Part shown: piece by piece, positions 1-11,214 of the stretch
How positions within the stretch are numbered: position 1 is the stretch's first letter
Layout: each line of letters begins with the position of its first letter
Origin: Gnetum montanum
Lineage: Eukaryota > Streptophyta > Gnetopsida > Gnetales > Gnetaceae
Assembly: GCA_015680685.1 (NCBI GenBank)
Contig: MNCI01003893.1
Coordinates: 33,216 to 97,215, forward strand
DNA length: 64,000 nucleotides
Direction of reading: 5' to 3'
The notes under the pieces: model-generated
Seen by the model: only the letters and a program-made list of their open reading frames with translations
Told to the model about the DNA's origin: nothing
Databases searched by the model: none
Made by a program: the position numbers and the translations under genes

Positions 1-55
1 CGCGTACACGCTCGTATTCGTATGGTTGAGTGTAGGGGTACCTTGCCACTCATCA
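1..55 (+). repeat. Terminal fragment of a gypsy LTR, inverted relative to what follows
   Basis: The first 55 bases are the 3' end of an LTR in plus orientation, ending in CTCATCA. They match the ends of the plus-strand LTRs at 11215-12085 and 59023-59886 (CGTATGGTTGAG...GGGGTACC...CTCATCA). The next base begins the body of a minus-oriented LTR of the same family, so the sequence flips orientation at about 55/56. The rest of this LTR lies outside the window. Confidence 0.75.
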
Positions 56-746
56 ATTGTCTTCCCAAACTTACTTGTATTTGTCACGGTTGTATGGTTA
101 AGTAAGTCTGAGGTATGTGATTTTTATATCTTTTATGTTTTATCGCCTATGCTAGGAGGGAAAAGGTGAAGAGACTAATTAACTAACCTTAACTAACTAA
201 TTCTAAATTAACCTAGCATCAGTATCTGTTCCCACTTACCATTCACACCCTAAACCAATGCAACCTTCTAGGATTACCAAACGCTATTTGTTACTGGGAT
301 TACCAAGCGTAACCCACATGCTCGAAGCGGTCATACTGAATGCACTTAACTATGAGAGAAGGATTGAGGGAGATTTAATTAACTAATAAAGTAATTAAAC
401 GATGAATAATAAATAACAATAATTAAATTCCTATTTAGCTTAGTCCATGCACTGCAAGGTTTATCCAAAAGTTCATCTTTATTTCCGTACACAAACTTGT
501 GCTCAGGTACAATATTTGCTTGAATAAAGATCTGTTCACTTTGGGACTCCTACTGCGAGCACATGGAAATTACTCTAACTCTGGAATGGAAAAACTTCAA
601 GAGTTTGGCTAAGGTCTAGATCTAGATTGAGACACAAGGGAGAGCCGCCTCTTATTTATAGATTTGGCGGCACGCTACGATATCGCGTACGTGATATCGC
701 AGGGCAAGACGCGATATCGCGAGGGATGCGATATCGTGTCCCATCA
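56..746 (-). repeat. 3' LTR of element 1 (5'-edge truncated on the plus map)
   Basis: It matches the LTR at 5247-6056 from GTTGTCTTCC onward, through the TCCCACTTACC block, to the end CCCATCA. In transcription order its U3 carries four GATATC-type palindromes (about 677-737), then a TATA box (CTATAAATAAG, complement of about 650-661). The terminal TGATGAG end is missing because of the junction at 55/56. Confidence 0.8.
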
Positions 747-756
747 TACCCCCATG
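747..756 (-). other. Polypurine tract of element 1
   Basis: Read on the minus strand, the bases just before the 3' LTR are AGTCATGGGGGTA, followed by TGATG. This is the expected position and composition of a plus-strand-DNA primer (PPT). The plus-strand LTR at 11215 is preceded by the near-identical CGTGGGGGTA. Confidence 0.65.
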
Positions 757-2600
757 ACTAAATAAAAACTCGTCCTTGAGTTCCTTACAAAATATTGGGA
801 AGGTATCGGATTATTGACTTGAATGGAACTAATGGTGAATGGGATGACATGTGAACGGATCATCATTACAGAACATGACAAAACTGGTGTTCATGACAAC
901 AAGAGTGAACACCTTATACATTTGACATCAGGCCTTATTTGGTAGCTGAGAGAGAAGAGAGAAGAAGTCTGCTGCTGCCAACGCTAAAATTGTGCCTTTC
1001 GTTGTTTATTCGTAAGCACGCCATCGATCTTGCTCCTTGCATAGCTACTTCAACACTGATCCATTCCAAGTGTTCCCTCCAAATCCAATCCATTGTTGCA
1101 TGATTGTCATCTACACACACAACACAGTCTTTATATTAGCAAGGGTAAATGAGTCACACTGTAGTTGATACCTTGCTTCGGTAAAAGGTCCATTGGCTGG
1201 GTTGTGGTATGGCTGATGCATATCTGGAGATATAATAATGGTGACTACCGAAGGTGCAGGGGCTAGGAGAAAATCGAAAAAATTGGGTTAGGACCCCCAT
1301 GACTAAGAGCGAACCTCCGGTAGCAATAAAATGGAGAAATAAAAAGAACAAGAAAGATGGAGAAAAAGAGACAACTATAACGTCAATGAAATGGATGTAG
1401 AGATGGAAATGAACAAAATAGAGTGGATTGCAAAAATGTTAAGGGAAAGAATTCAATTGGTGCACCAAATAGGAATGCCAGTGGGTCCTCCCCAAAGCAG
1501 GCTCATGCCTTTAATGCCCTGACAATCCCACATTCAAAGAGTCCGTAGACTCTGGGAATGTCATTTGGAACAAGAGTTAAAGTCTTAACCACAAGAATTT
1601 ACCAAAAATAAAACAATGCGTCAATTAAAATATACACTAATGATACAACCGGAAATGAGGTGAACAATGGAGGAAAAATGATGGAAAGAAGAGAATGGAA
1701 TGGAATCTCAAGAACAAGGTGATGTACAGCCCCTTGTGTAGTTAATGATTAATGTGACTTAGTAGATCCCATTCCAAGTCCAGCCTCAAACAAACCACAT
1801 CCAGTGACTTCGCATCAATGCATTCAGCTAATCCATCCACTTGAAGTAACAAGAATACATCCCTTAAAGAGCCACCACCATTTTGACAAAATGAAGGAGG
1901 AGAGAATGGGAAGCAAGAAGGGCCTTAGTTAGAGGAAACATGTTTATTTTAGTTCCATAACTAGTGCTTGTAGCCCAAATGATTATTTCGTCTAAGGGGT
2001 GTGCTTTGAATTCTCACTGTTGTTTTTTTTTTTTTGTTTATACATGAGAACCACATCATGCAAAGACTTTGTTATTTTTATTAGCTCAGCTTCCCGATGA
2101 TGGAGCAATGTCAGAATGGTAAGAAAACTCAAGAAGAAAACATTCAAACACCCAAGAGAAAGGCCAACACAAATGCATCAAGTTCTCTTAAAGTCATATC
2201 CTTTCCAATCCTTGAGTCCTTCCTTAGTTTGAGAAATGTCCAGTCACTGATTCATTATAGTTCTTATTATTGAGAAAGGGACTGTACAGTTCCAAGCCAA
2301 GAGAGACCATAGAAATTTATGGGTGTATGGATGAAGTGGATTCATTGCCTGTCATATCAAAAGAACCATACCTTAGTATCAACATCATAATCTTAAGGGT
2401 AAAAGCCAAACATTAGCAACCAGTAGAAAATAGTTCATACCATCATTAGAGCACTTATTGGGTGACAAACTTAACAAAATAGATAAACACACACACACAC
2501 ATAAAGAAATAAAAAAGTATAAACGATGTTGTAAAACAAAAACTTAAAAGAACTGAGGGCCTCAAATGATTAGCATAAGTGGCCATCTCCCCCATGACTG
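757..2600 (-). other. 3' internal non-coding region of element 1
   Basis: About 1.85 kb between pol and the 3' LTR. It has no long reading frame, but it is clearly homologous to 47439-49400 of element 3; the block around 1486-1545 matches 48208-48290 closely. Some short minus-strand frames are shared between the two copies (for example the stretches starting MDWIWREHL and MDWDRREHL). This could be remnant coding sequence or simply conserved DNA. Two extra polypurine-like motifs lie at about 1291-1306 and 2587-2600. Confidence 0.6.
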
Positions 2601-3088
2601 AATTGAAAGGGAGTGATCCAAAATAATGAGCGTTTGTTTGAAGTTCTTAAAAGTGTCCAACTTCTCCCAATTGATGTTTTTAGGTTAAGGGTTGGAAGTT
2701 GGCGACGCTCATATTCCAATGTATCTATGCTTTTGTTGTGGGTGCAGGTTGTTCCCCCAGTTCATTCCACGCATGTTGGTGGGCTACTCTCTTGATTAGC
2801 TATCAACCACTGGGTGTTCTCCTGTTGTGTGGTTGCTACATACAGGCACCTTTGTATCTGAGTTTCTTGGGCACACCAGTTGCATGCAGGAGATGCTGAG
2901 CATTCCTCCATGTCATCACCCTTTGAGTCACTGTATGTGATGCATGGAACTTTCTTCTTCTCGATCTTTCCATAAATTTTTTTCTTAGATATTTCTTAGG
3001 AAAGATCGTGGATTCCTAGGCATGCATTGATGGTGCTAAGCCATGTCCTCCCTATTATAATTGAGAAGTCCCCTTTGTTACTGTTGAC

Positions 3089-3472
3089 TTATATCACTAG
3101 GAAATTAGCTAGGTATGACCAACCACACACAGTGGTAACGATGTCCTCCACCAATCCCAAGGGAATAGTGATGGACTGGTCAGCTAGCTCTAGTTGAATA
3201 TTGTTCTTCTTGAGTGGATGCAGGTTCCAGGCTTTATACATTTCTCGTGAGATTAAGTTGACTCTGGAACCTGAGTCAAGAAGAGCCTTATGAGGTTCAT
3301 TTCTAGTGACTTGGAGATAAATTAGGGGGCTTCCAGGATCAAAGAATTTCTTGGGAACGTGGCCCACCTTAATCCAGTCAGTAACAGTATGTGTTAACAT
3401 AAGCATGTGCGTTGAGCTCTGTTGTTTGTTTGAAGGGAGCTCCGAAGCCTTATTTGTTGGAGGAGCGTGCAC
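3089..3472 (-). pseudogene. Gypsy retroviral-type aspartic protease domain (element 1)
   Basis: The frame contains the active-site signature LLDSGSRVNLIS (a D-S-G variant of DTG), then a hydrophobic region with IPLGLVEDIV, as in Ty3/gypsy proteases. In the element it follows gag and would precede RT, which is deleted here. Downstream on the minus strand (about 2900-3060), in broken frame, is a post-protease GRTWLS motif. This segment is absent from element 3. It is part of a broken polyprotein and not a stand-alone gene. Confidence 0.75.
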
Positions 3473-3590
3473 AGACTCAACCGCTTGTGGTTGTGAGAGC
3501 TTGTTTGGGCTTTTGGTTCTGACGAAAGGTCTTCTCTTTGTGTAGTTGTCAGAACCAGCAGCGGGTTGAAGGTTTACAGCTCTCGTAGCA

Positions 3591-4553
3591 TTACGTTGCT
3601 ACGGTTGAGTGGGGAGTTCCCCTTGCATCGTTGGAGCGGGTGGTAGTGGAACTATTGGCATTATTGAGTGGGGACCTAAGTTCAGATAATCTCCCTTGGG
3701 CATATGTCCTAAGGGTTCTCCTAGTTTCATGTCTTAGCCCATCTACGAGGTCGTAGAGTTGATCCCGTTGTGCGTAACCATGGCCCAGGCAATGATGTAA
3801 CAATGCGTAATATTGGCCCATGGCAGCATCCAAGGGTTTGTGATTACCCTACTTCCATTCTTGGATCTGCTTACGCAAGTTAGACACTCTAGAGTACGTT
3901 TGGTATTTATCATTAAACAATTCTAGCATTGTACTCCACCTCCTAATGGTTTCCGGCTCTAAGGACCAGTACCAACTCTCTACTTCTTTTATGAGTGTCC
4001 TAGGAAATAACTTTAACTTCTGCCACTCATTTTCAATATTTTGCAAGGCGTAGGCATCATGGAATTCTTGTAAGTAATTCTGCAGATTAGCATTGTATCC
4101 CCCCTCGAACCGTGGGATATTATTCATGTCTAGTCTCTTGATCCGACTATCTTTCTAGTGCCTTGTAGGTATTCTCACAGCCTCTGTAATATCTAACATA
4201 CTTCGGGTGGCAAGTAGGGGTTCTTCATGATCATATATCTCATGATGTCTATGATTCCTACGTGGTTCCCTACTTTTCCTTCTATGCCTTGACTCTCTAG
4301 AATGCCATCGTCCTCGCTCTAGACTCTCTCGTCGAGGTCTCTCATTTTGCTTACCCTTATCCTCACTGTTGTGCTCTTTGTGACTGCATCCTAATGTGGA
4401 AGGAGAGGGTGAATGATGTGATGAAGGAGAAGAAGAAGGGGAACCATCGCCATGACGATGTTTCTTACCTTCTCTTCGGTGGCTACGACCCCGATCATGA
4501 TGACGATCCGAATGCCCGTCCTTGTCATGTGTTTTTGTTCCCTCAGTGAACAC
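3591..4553 (-). pseudogene. gag polyprotein remnant (element 1)
   Basis: Three neighbouring frames make up a gag. The first (4553-4155) is an Arg/Ser/His-rich region full of SR, HR and RR pairs. The second (4127-3849) is a retrotransposon gag core with a conserved start (NNIPRFEGGYN), an FHDAYAL motif, LFPRTLIKEVESWYWSL and FNDKYQTY. The third (3833-3591) continues with YYALLHHCLGHGY and DLVDGLRHETRRTL. Stops and frameshifts separate them. The core is closely matched by element 3 (53760-54191) and more distantly by element 2 and element 4. Confidence 0.8.
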
Positions 4554-5227
4554 TTGGTGTTCATGGGGATTATAACCAGGGTTGTGAATTGTAGAGTGTA
4601 GGTTCTAATACCCTACCTCCTCACCATCGTGAGGAGGGGGAACATCATTTGATGGAAAACCTGTTATAACTGGTTCACCATCCCCAATTTCGCTTAGGAC
4701 GTGCGGGACCCCTTTGCCCTTCAACGATGTATGGTAGCTCTCCTGCCGCAAGTCCCTTAAACATTGCACTGCTGTGGGATGGTAATCCTTTGTGTCGTAA
4801 TCTTATGCAACGTATTCAGCGTATACATGCATCATGCCTATCTGTGCAAGAGCACGAAGGAGCATGTTGGGGACTGCACGATCTAGGGGGTAACACTATG
4901 TTACCTTACAAATCACACCAACGCAGTTGTTCATCCTAATGGAGGATAAAAGTAAAATCGGGTATATACTCATCGGGATGAGTATATACCACTTGATACG
5001 GTTGAGGAACTAGCGGTTCTCGGTTATGCATGTTAGATCACCGACTGTCTCCTATGTGATCCCTAGGTGGTGAAGTGCTCTTATGAGAAGAAGAAGACAT
5101 TGTTATCTTATCGATGTGCTATTGACCATTGTTTAAAATTTTCTTCTGATTAACCCTAAGGGTTCGTTTAAGCTTCTCAATGATGTGGATGATTTCCTAT
5201 GTTCTACTTAGAACACAAACAACTTAG

Positions 5228-5245
5228 TCCCTGGCAACGGCGCCA
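5228..5245 (-). other. Primer binding site, tRNA-Asp type (element 1)
   Basis: On the minus strand, one base after the 5' LTR, the sequence is TGGCGCCGTTGCCAGGGA. This complements the 3' end of plant tRNA-Asp with about one mismatch. Many plant gypsy elements of the Tat/Athila group use this primer. It fixes the element's orientation. Confidence 0.8.
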
Positions 5246-5246
5246 A

Positions 5247-6056
5247 TGATGAGTGGCGAGGTACCCCTACACTCAACCATACAAATACAAGCTACACACC
5301 TTATGGAACACTTAAGGTTAATCGTTCGTTGTCTTTCTAGACTTACTTGTATATGTCATGGTTGTATGGTTAAGTAAGTTTGAGGTATGTGATTTTTATA
5401 TCTTTTATTGTTTATCACCTATGCTAGGAGGGAAAAGATGAAGAGACTAATTAACTAACCTTAACTAACTAAGTCTTAATTAACCTAGCATCAGTATCTG
5501 TTCCCACTTACCGTTCACACCCTGAACTAATGCAACCTTCTGGGATTACCAAACACTATTCATTACTAGGATTACCAAGCATAACGCATGTGCTTGAAGC
5601 GGTCATACTGAATGCACTTAACTATGAGAGAAGGGTTGAGGGAGATTTAATTAACTAATAAAGCAATTAAATGATGAACAATAAATAACAATAATTAAAG
5701 TCCTATTTAGCTTAGTCCATGCACTGCAAGGTTTATCCAAAAGTTCATCTTTATTTCCGTACACAAACTTGTGCTCAGGTACAATATTTGCTCGAATAAA
5801 GATCCGTTCACTTTGGGACTCCTATTGCGGACACATGGAAATTACTCTAACTCTAGAATGGAAAAACTGCAAGAGTTTGGCTAAGGTCTAGATCTAGATT
5901 GAGAAACAAGGGAGAGCCACCTCTTATAGATTTTGCAACGCGCTACGATATCGCGTACGCGATATTGCGTACGTGATATCGCGAGGGATGCAATATCATG
6001 GCAAATGCGATATCACGTACGTGATATCGCGGCCCATGCGATATCGTGTCCCATCA
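5247..6056 (-). repeat. 5' LTR of element 1
   Basis: 810 bases, starting TGATGAG and ending CCCATCA. The U3 block (about 5945-6047) holds seven GATATC-like palindromes against four in the partner LTR. The TATA region here reads CTATAAGAG because of a short deletion relative to CTATAAATAAGAG in the partner LTR. Confidence 0.85.
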
Positions 6057-6156
6057 ATGGTCATTTATGCAAATATCACATCCATGATCTTCGTCTGTGA
6101 GTGACTCTATAGCCTCACTTTCTTTAGCCATTTTACCTATTTTCTGATGAGTTTTC

Positions 6157-7271
6157 TTATTTGTTTCTTGGTTCTTTTTCCTCCTTTTGTTGTGATCCCT
6201 TGATTTGCTTCTCTATGGTTTCTACGCAAGTTTTAAATTTCTCATTCATCCCTTCCCACATCTCACCTAGCTTTTCTTTAAGCTCATTGATAAAATTTTG
6301 TATTGACAAGGTTGGTTGTAAAATCATCTCATCGAGAGCTACCTCTTTTTCCTCATCATAGATATGGACCCTTCTCTTTTGAAGAGTTGGGTCCCATTTG
6401 TTTTCCTCTACCTTGTCCCATTTGCATAGGTCTCTTTCTTCTTTTACCACACACTCGATCAACTTTCGTATCTGATGGGCTCGTAGCTCATATAATTGAC
6501 CTAGAGCATACATCCCAAAGATCTCCCTTGTTTCATTATGAATCCCATCTATGATGTGGAAAAGTTACCTTTCCTTAGAGAAACCATGGCCTAGGCATCT
6601 ATGTAGTAATGAATAGTATCTATCCTAGGCCACATCCAAGGGTTCATGATTTTCTTGCTTCCACTCTTAGATTTATCTCCTTAGGTTGGACACCCTTACA
6701 TAGGTTTGGTATTTTTCATTGAAAAGTTCCAACATTGTGAATCACTGGTAAATGGAACTTGGTTCCAACAATCTATACCAACTTTCCTCTTCATCAATTA
6801 GTGTCCTAGGAAAGAGCTTAAGCTTTTTCCATCCATTCTCAATGTTGTATGAGGCATAGGTATCATTGAAGGCTTGTATATGATGTTGTGGATCGAAGTT
6901 GTAGCCTCTCGCAAATTTAGGAATATTATTTATATCAAGCATGCGTAAGCGACTGTCCCTATGATGCCTGTGAGGTATCTTAACTACCTCCATGATCTGC
7001 ATCAGGCTCTAAGTGGCCAACAAGGGTTCATCATCATCAAACATGTTGTGATGAAAATTTCTATTTGTATTCTTTTGATTGTGACACTCTTGTCTATGCT
7101 CATGGTGATGTCTTTGATTTTGCCCTTGGGTTTGATTTCTATCTTTGTCTTGACCTCATAGTGGAGCTCTATCTCTATACCTATGTTCATCTTCATCAGA
7201 ACTAGACATTGAAGAGGATGAGGAAGATGAGGAACTAGGAGAATCACCATGGCTTCTATAGTTCTCCCCAT
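6157..7271 (-). pseudogene. gag polyprotein remnant (element 2)
   Basis: Frames at 7271-7002, 7002-6742 and 6513-6157 carry, in order, a charged N-terminal region, the gag core (IPKFARGYNFDPQHHIQAF, KLKLFPRTLIDEEESWYRLL) and a C-terminal charged region that looks coiled-coil (from YALGQLYELRAHQ to LKEKLGEMWEGMNEKFKT). The frames are interrupted between these parts. No zinc knuckle is visible in what remains. Confidence 0.75.
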
Positions 7272-7646
7272 GGTCCCTTGATTTATCTTATCTAGGTTTA
7301 GAGGAGGTACTAGGCCTTGAGGCCCTCCATGATCTAGGACTTACTCCATCTCCTCTATGATTGTCTACACCAAATGAATGTAGTCTTTAAGTGTAGTAAG
7401 GGTCTAAATGAGCATAGGAAACCCCTGCTTGATGTTGTTCACTCTAATTTTCCTCAATATATATCCTATCATTTCTCTTACAAGTGTTCTCATCATAGGA
7501 TGCATTATCGGTCCTGTGTGAAGAAGACATGGTTTTGTGAAGAAGACATGTGTGTGATTTAAAATATTAATGTTTTCTAAGAGATAGATCGTTAATACCT
7601 TTACAGCAATCATGTATAATATAACTAATCTATATAACTAGCATCA

Positions 7647-7664
7647 TCCCTAGCAACAACACCA
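7647..7664 (-). other. Primer binding site, degenerate (element 2)
   Basis: The minus strand reads TGGTGTTGTTGCTAGGGA one base inside the LTR. It is the tRNA-Asp-type site with three or four C-to-T type changes relative to element 1. Confidence 0.65.
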
Positions 7665-7665
7665 A

Positions 7666-8529
7666 TGATGAGTAGAAAGGTACCCCCATGCCCAACCATA
7701 CGAATCACAAGCATTCATGCACAATCCTGTTGAATTCCATGAATGGGACTAGTTATGAAATCTAGATTGCTATGCCTTGATCGTAGTTCATTGTCTTCCA
7801 ACTTGGACTAGTGGTAGCTTTATCATGTATGGTTTAGTCCAGAGTGAGGCATATGATTTTTATTATTTTATATTTTATTATTCTACGATTAACAATAGGT
7901 TGAAACTCAATTTATAATCAATTCAACTAATCTAATTACTAATTAATAATCAACTACCATAACATAAGTACCCGATCCCTCTTCCCGTGCACATCCTGAG
8001 CACATATAACATTATTGAGTTACCAAACATTAAGTGTTGCTAAGATTACCAAGAGTCATATGCATGATCGAAGCAATCATACTTACGTGCTTAATTAATT
8101 AACATGCATTAAAATGTAAATATTAACTAAGTTCATGAAAAGTAAATTGCATGGAAATTAAATCAAATCTAAGTCAAAGTGCTGCAATGAATAAGAATCA
8201 ATCTCAATCTTATTGTCGTTCATGGAATATGTCTAGGTACATTGCCACTCGAATAAGACTCCATACAACTGACTCAGATCCACTATGTGGGCACCCACTG
8301 ACTATTCTGTAAGATTACAGAATAAAATTGCAAGAGTTTAGCTACTCCATTGAAAAAAATATAAAAAAATAATGCAAAACTATTGTCTAAATTGTGCATC
8401 CAAGCACTATATTTATAGGCTAGCCCATACCCCTCGATATCATATATCCAATAATGCATATAGGGGCCTGATATTGGGTATCTGATATCGGATATTCGAT
8501 ATTGGAGCTAGGCAAATCGTGACTCATCA
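7666..8529 (-). repeat. 5' LTR of element 2
   Basis: 864 bases from TGATGAG to CTCATCA. A TATA box (complement of ATATTTATAGG at about 8409-8420) lies between the U3 GATATC-like repeats (about 8433-8512) and the transcribed part. It is similar along its length to the truncated LTR at 58478-59022. Confidence 0.85.
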
Positions 8530-11202
8530 AAATATCTTGCATAAATAACACTCAAAAACGTCATGAATAAACAANAGCCTTTTGCTATCAACTCAATGGG
8601 GTAGATCAACTCCTTTTCAATATCACTTCTACATCAACATAAAATCATCAGCCATTAGATCAAACTATGAAGGATATCTCTACCTTACTAATTCTATTCC
8701 TTAAACAAAGACCATCTTAATCATTTATCATGATTCTCATCATCTTATAGTTTCTTTAACTACTTTTTGAGAAGCCACTTCCCTTCCTCGAATGAAAAGA
8801 TTGCTATTATTCTTGATCTCGAAGTTAATGCCCCTTCACTCATATCTATTGGTGATCAACCATCTATCTCTTTTGCATCACTAACACCCAAAAATCTTCT
8901 TTTATAAACATCCATCCTCATCAATAAACAACACACACAACTTAGTAGCCAACTAATATGCATTCTCCTTTTGTGATGAATTTGCCATCATTAATGCTAC
9001 TATCACCAAATCATTTTTAGTAACATATTTCTCAATCTTTACAGCTTCATATGAAATTGATTTAACTCCATATTATCTTTCTCCTCCATCTATTACCTAG
9101 GTTACTACCTTAACTATCACATCAATTTGACCATTAAAGCTATTTGTTGTTAATTTTCCACCTAATTTTTAAGCATAATAGGATATATATCTCAACATCC
9201 ATATCAAATCTTTAATGGAGATCATGTAACCTCCTATATCACTAATCATATCTTTAGCCCATCATTTCAGAGGAGCCACCTCTTCAATTCCTATAGTTTC
9301 CATCTCTTTTTATTCTTTCTCTACATCATTCATTCATCATTGTTTTCCAATCCCTATGAGCAATTTATCCATTAATTGATTCTAAACCTAAACATCATCA
9401 TCTTGCTTATCTTCAAGCCATTACTAGCAAATTCATTTATCTACGTCAACAATGAGCATTCAATCTATGCCTAGCTAGTGGCATTTTAGTTGAAAATGCA
9501 ATGTTATCTACAGTGACATCATCCATCATCATGTAACATGTGTGCTCTAAACTTGTATTTATCCACATCTATTTTTAATCATTGGATTTTTTGAATCTCT
9601 TTCCTTCCTATCTAGCTATTCATCTATTTTTCTATTCCCTTGCTACATTCTATTATATTTTTGCTATTATTTATCTATTTTTCTATTCTCTTTCTATTCC
9701 TATTTTGTTTTATTTTTCTACTTAGTATGTTTGTGAGGTTGCAGTGAATCTACTCTATTTTGATAAGGATGTAACTAAGTGAATATTGAATGGAATATGG
9801 AGGGATTTTTATTATATTATTTTATTAGTTACCTATGACATCACTTTGGCCATGCTTGTGTGTGGGATTTAGCCATGTCCCACTTTTGTGGTATAGCACG
9901 ATCCTCATTACAGGTGTATTAGTATTATCCTATTTTCTATCCTCATTTTTTTAAAAATTTTTATCTCTATTTGCATCTATTTATCTACGTATCACACTNA
10001 TTTTTATCTCTATTTGCATCTATTTATCTACGTATCACACTATCTCTTAATCTCTTTTCCTTTTTTTTATGTTTCTAAGTCTTTGCTTTTAAAAAATCAA
10101 TTATCATCATATTTGCTCTAACTCTCTTCCCATCTCCTTTATATTTTATTCCATTATTTTTTATTTCCTCCCTATCGTGCTTTACATTTATGTTTTTTTC
10201 CAACCCACTACTTGGACCACTACCACTCCCAGACATGGTGCCCTCCCACACATGCCTTACTGCCCACCTGCCGCTATGCATGTATGGTTGTGGTAGTTCT
10301 TCTGATCGTCATGCCTCCCACATGCTTCTCCAAGATGTCAGACTGCAACTTCTTCTTGCCAACATGTTGATCCATCATGCTCTACATCATGGACGCATAC
10401 AAGCACAGGCTAAGCACTGACGCCAACACCAACACAAATGGGGATGAGGATCAGGATGAGATGGGAATATTCCGAGGCATGGTATAGGGACAATGTAGCA
10501 CCTAATAGCCAACAACATAGTGTTTGAGTGTGAGAAGGCATGCCCCTACTATGCCACCCACATGTGAAGCATGATGTTGAGAAGGCTTCGCTATACCTTT
10601 CTAGTTGGCAAGATCTAACGTGGTGTGATGTGCCCTCTACCCTTTGTAGGACCATCCATAATCCATGTTGTGCCATCGCTCTCTATAGTCCAGCCCACTA
10701 CTTTGATCACCTTGTGCCATCATCCATTTACCATTGCCACTACTAGACACGTCGCCCTCCCACACAGGCCTCGGAGCCATTCCCACCTGCCCATTGTTGC
10801 TGTCAGCAGTGAAAAAAGCTACTTTTGCGTCATGCAACACGAGTATTATTCCTCCTATTGCTGCACATGCTTCACCCATGGCACGGTGCTGATGGAGAGT
10901 AGAAGGTGTCGATATGCGTGCAAGTGTTTAGGCACATAGGTGTTTAGGGTGTTTAGCAGCCTGGCGACAAAGGGAAGCAGCTAATGGAAGTGCCATTGCC
11001 TCCGAGCACCACATGAGCTTCCCATTTTTGTTTTGTTTTAATTTGTAATAATGTGTCCCATTTTTGTACTGCACCATTGTGGCATGCCAAGAGTTGATTA
11101 TTTTGTTCATTGTTTGAGTCAATCAATAATCCCATACCTACCTAATATTTTGTAAAGAACTTGTTCCTCATTTTGTTTAACTCGAGGATGAGTTTTTATT
11201 CA
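8530..11202. other. AT-rich non-coding stretch; right part is internal to a plus-strand gypsy element
   Basis: No reading frame here resembles a known protein. The last roughly 110 bases before 11203 are homologous to the sequence before the 3' LTR of element 1 (CAATAATCC...ATACCT...ATATTTTGTAA...GAACT), so at least this part is internal DNA of the element ending at 12085. Single-N joins occur at 8575 and 9999, and the second is flanked by a 42-base duplicate. Confidence 0.5.
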
Positions 11203-11214
11203 ATCGTGGGGGTA
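11203..11214 (+). other. Polypurine tract before a plus-strand 3' LTR
   Basis: ATCGTGGGGGTA lies directly before TGATGAG. It matches the PPT of elements 1 and 3 in the opposite orientation, which shows that the following LTR is a 3' LTR of a plus-strand copy. Confidence 0.65.

Larger units (their letters stand above)
56..6056 (-). mobile_element. Ty3/gypsy LTR retrotransposon (element 1), pol-deleted
   Basis: This is a minus-strand gypsy element. It has a 3' LTR (56-746), a polypurine tract (747-756), a long 3' non-coding region, a protease remnant (3089-3472), gag remnants (3591-4553), a tRNA-Asp-type primer site (5228-5245) and a 5' LTR (5247-6056). RT, RNaseH and integrase are missing. 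Aligned with element 3, the loss falls between sequence matching 49.40 kb and 52.21 kb of that copy, and the joint lies at about 2630-2660. By eye the two LTRs differ at roughly 6% of sites over about 330 bases, mostly transitions, so the insertion is not very recent. The first roughly 100 bases of the left LTR are replaced by the inverted fragment at 1-55, so no target duplication can be read. Confidence 0.85.
6057..8529 (-). mobile_element. 5' portion of a second gypsy element (element 2)
   Basis: This is a minus-strand element with a 5' LTR (7666-8529), primer site (7647-7664) and gag remnant (6157-7271). At 6056/6057 it abuts element 1, which probably inserted into it; the rest of element 2 would then lie left of the window. 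Its LTR belongs to a second subfamily, marked by a GGGACTAGTT...ATCTAGATTGCTATGCC block also seen at 11215-12085 and 58478-59022. Confidence 0.75.

Noticed and set aside
669-745. GATATC repeats as a CRISPR-like or satellite array
   Set aside because: Units are palindromic, irregularly spaced, and confined to the U3 of LTRs next to a TATA box; there are no spacers and no long array.
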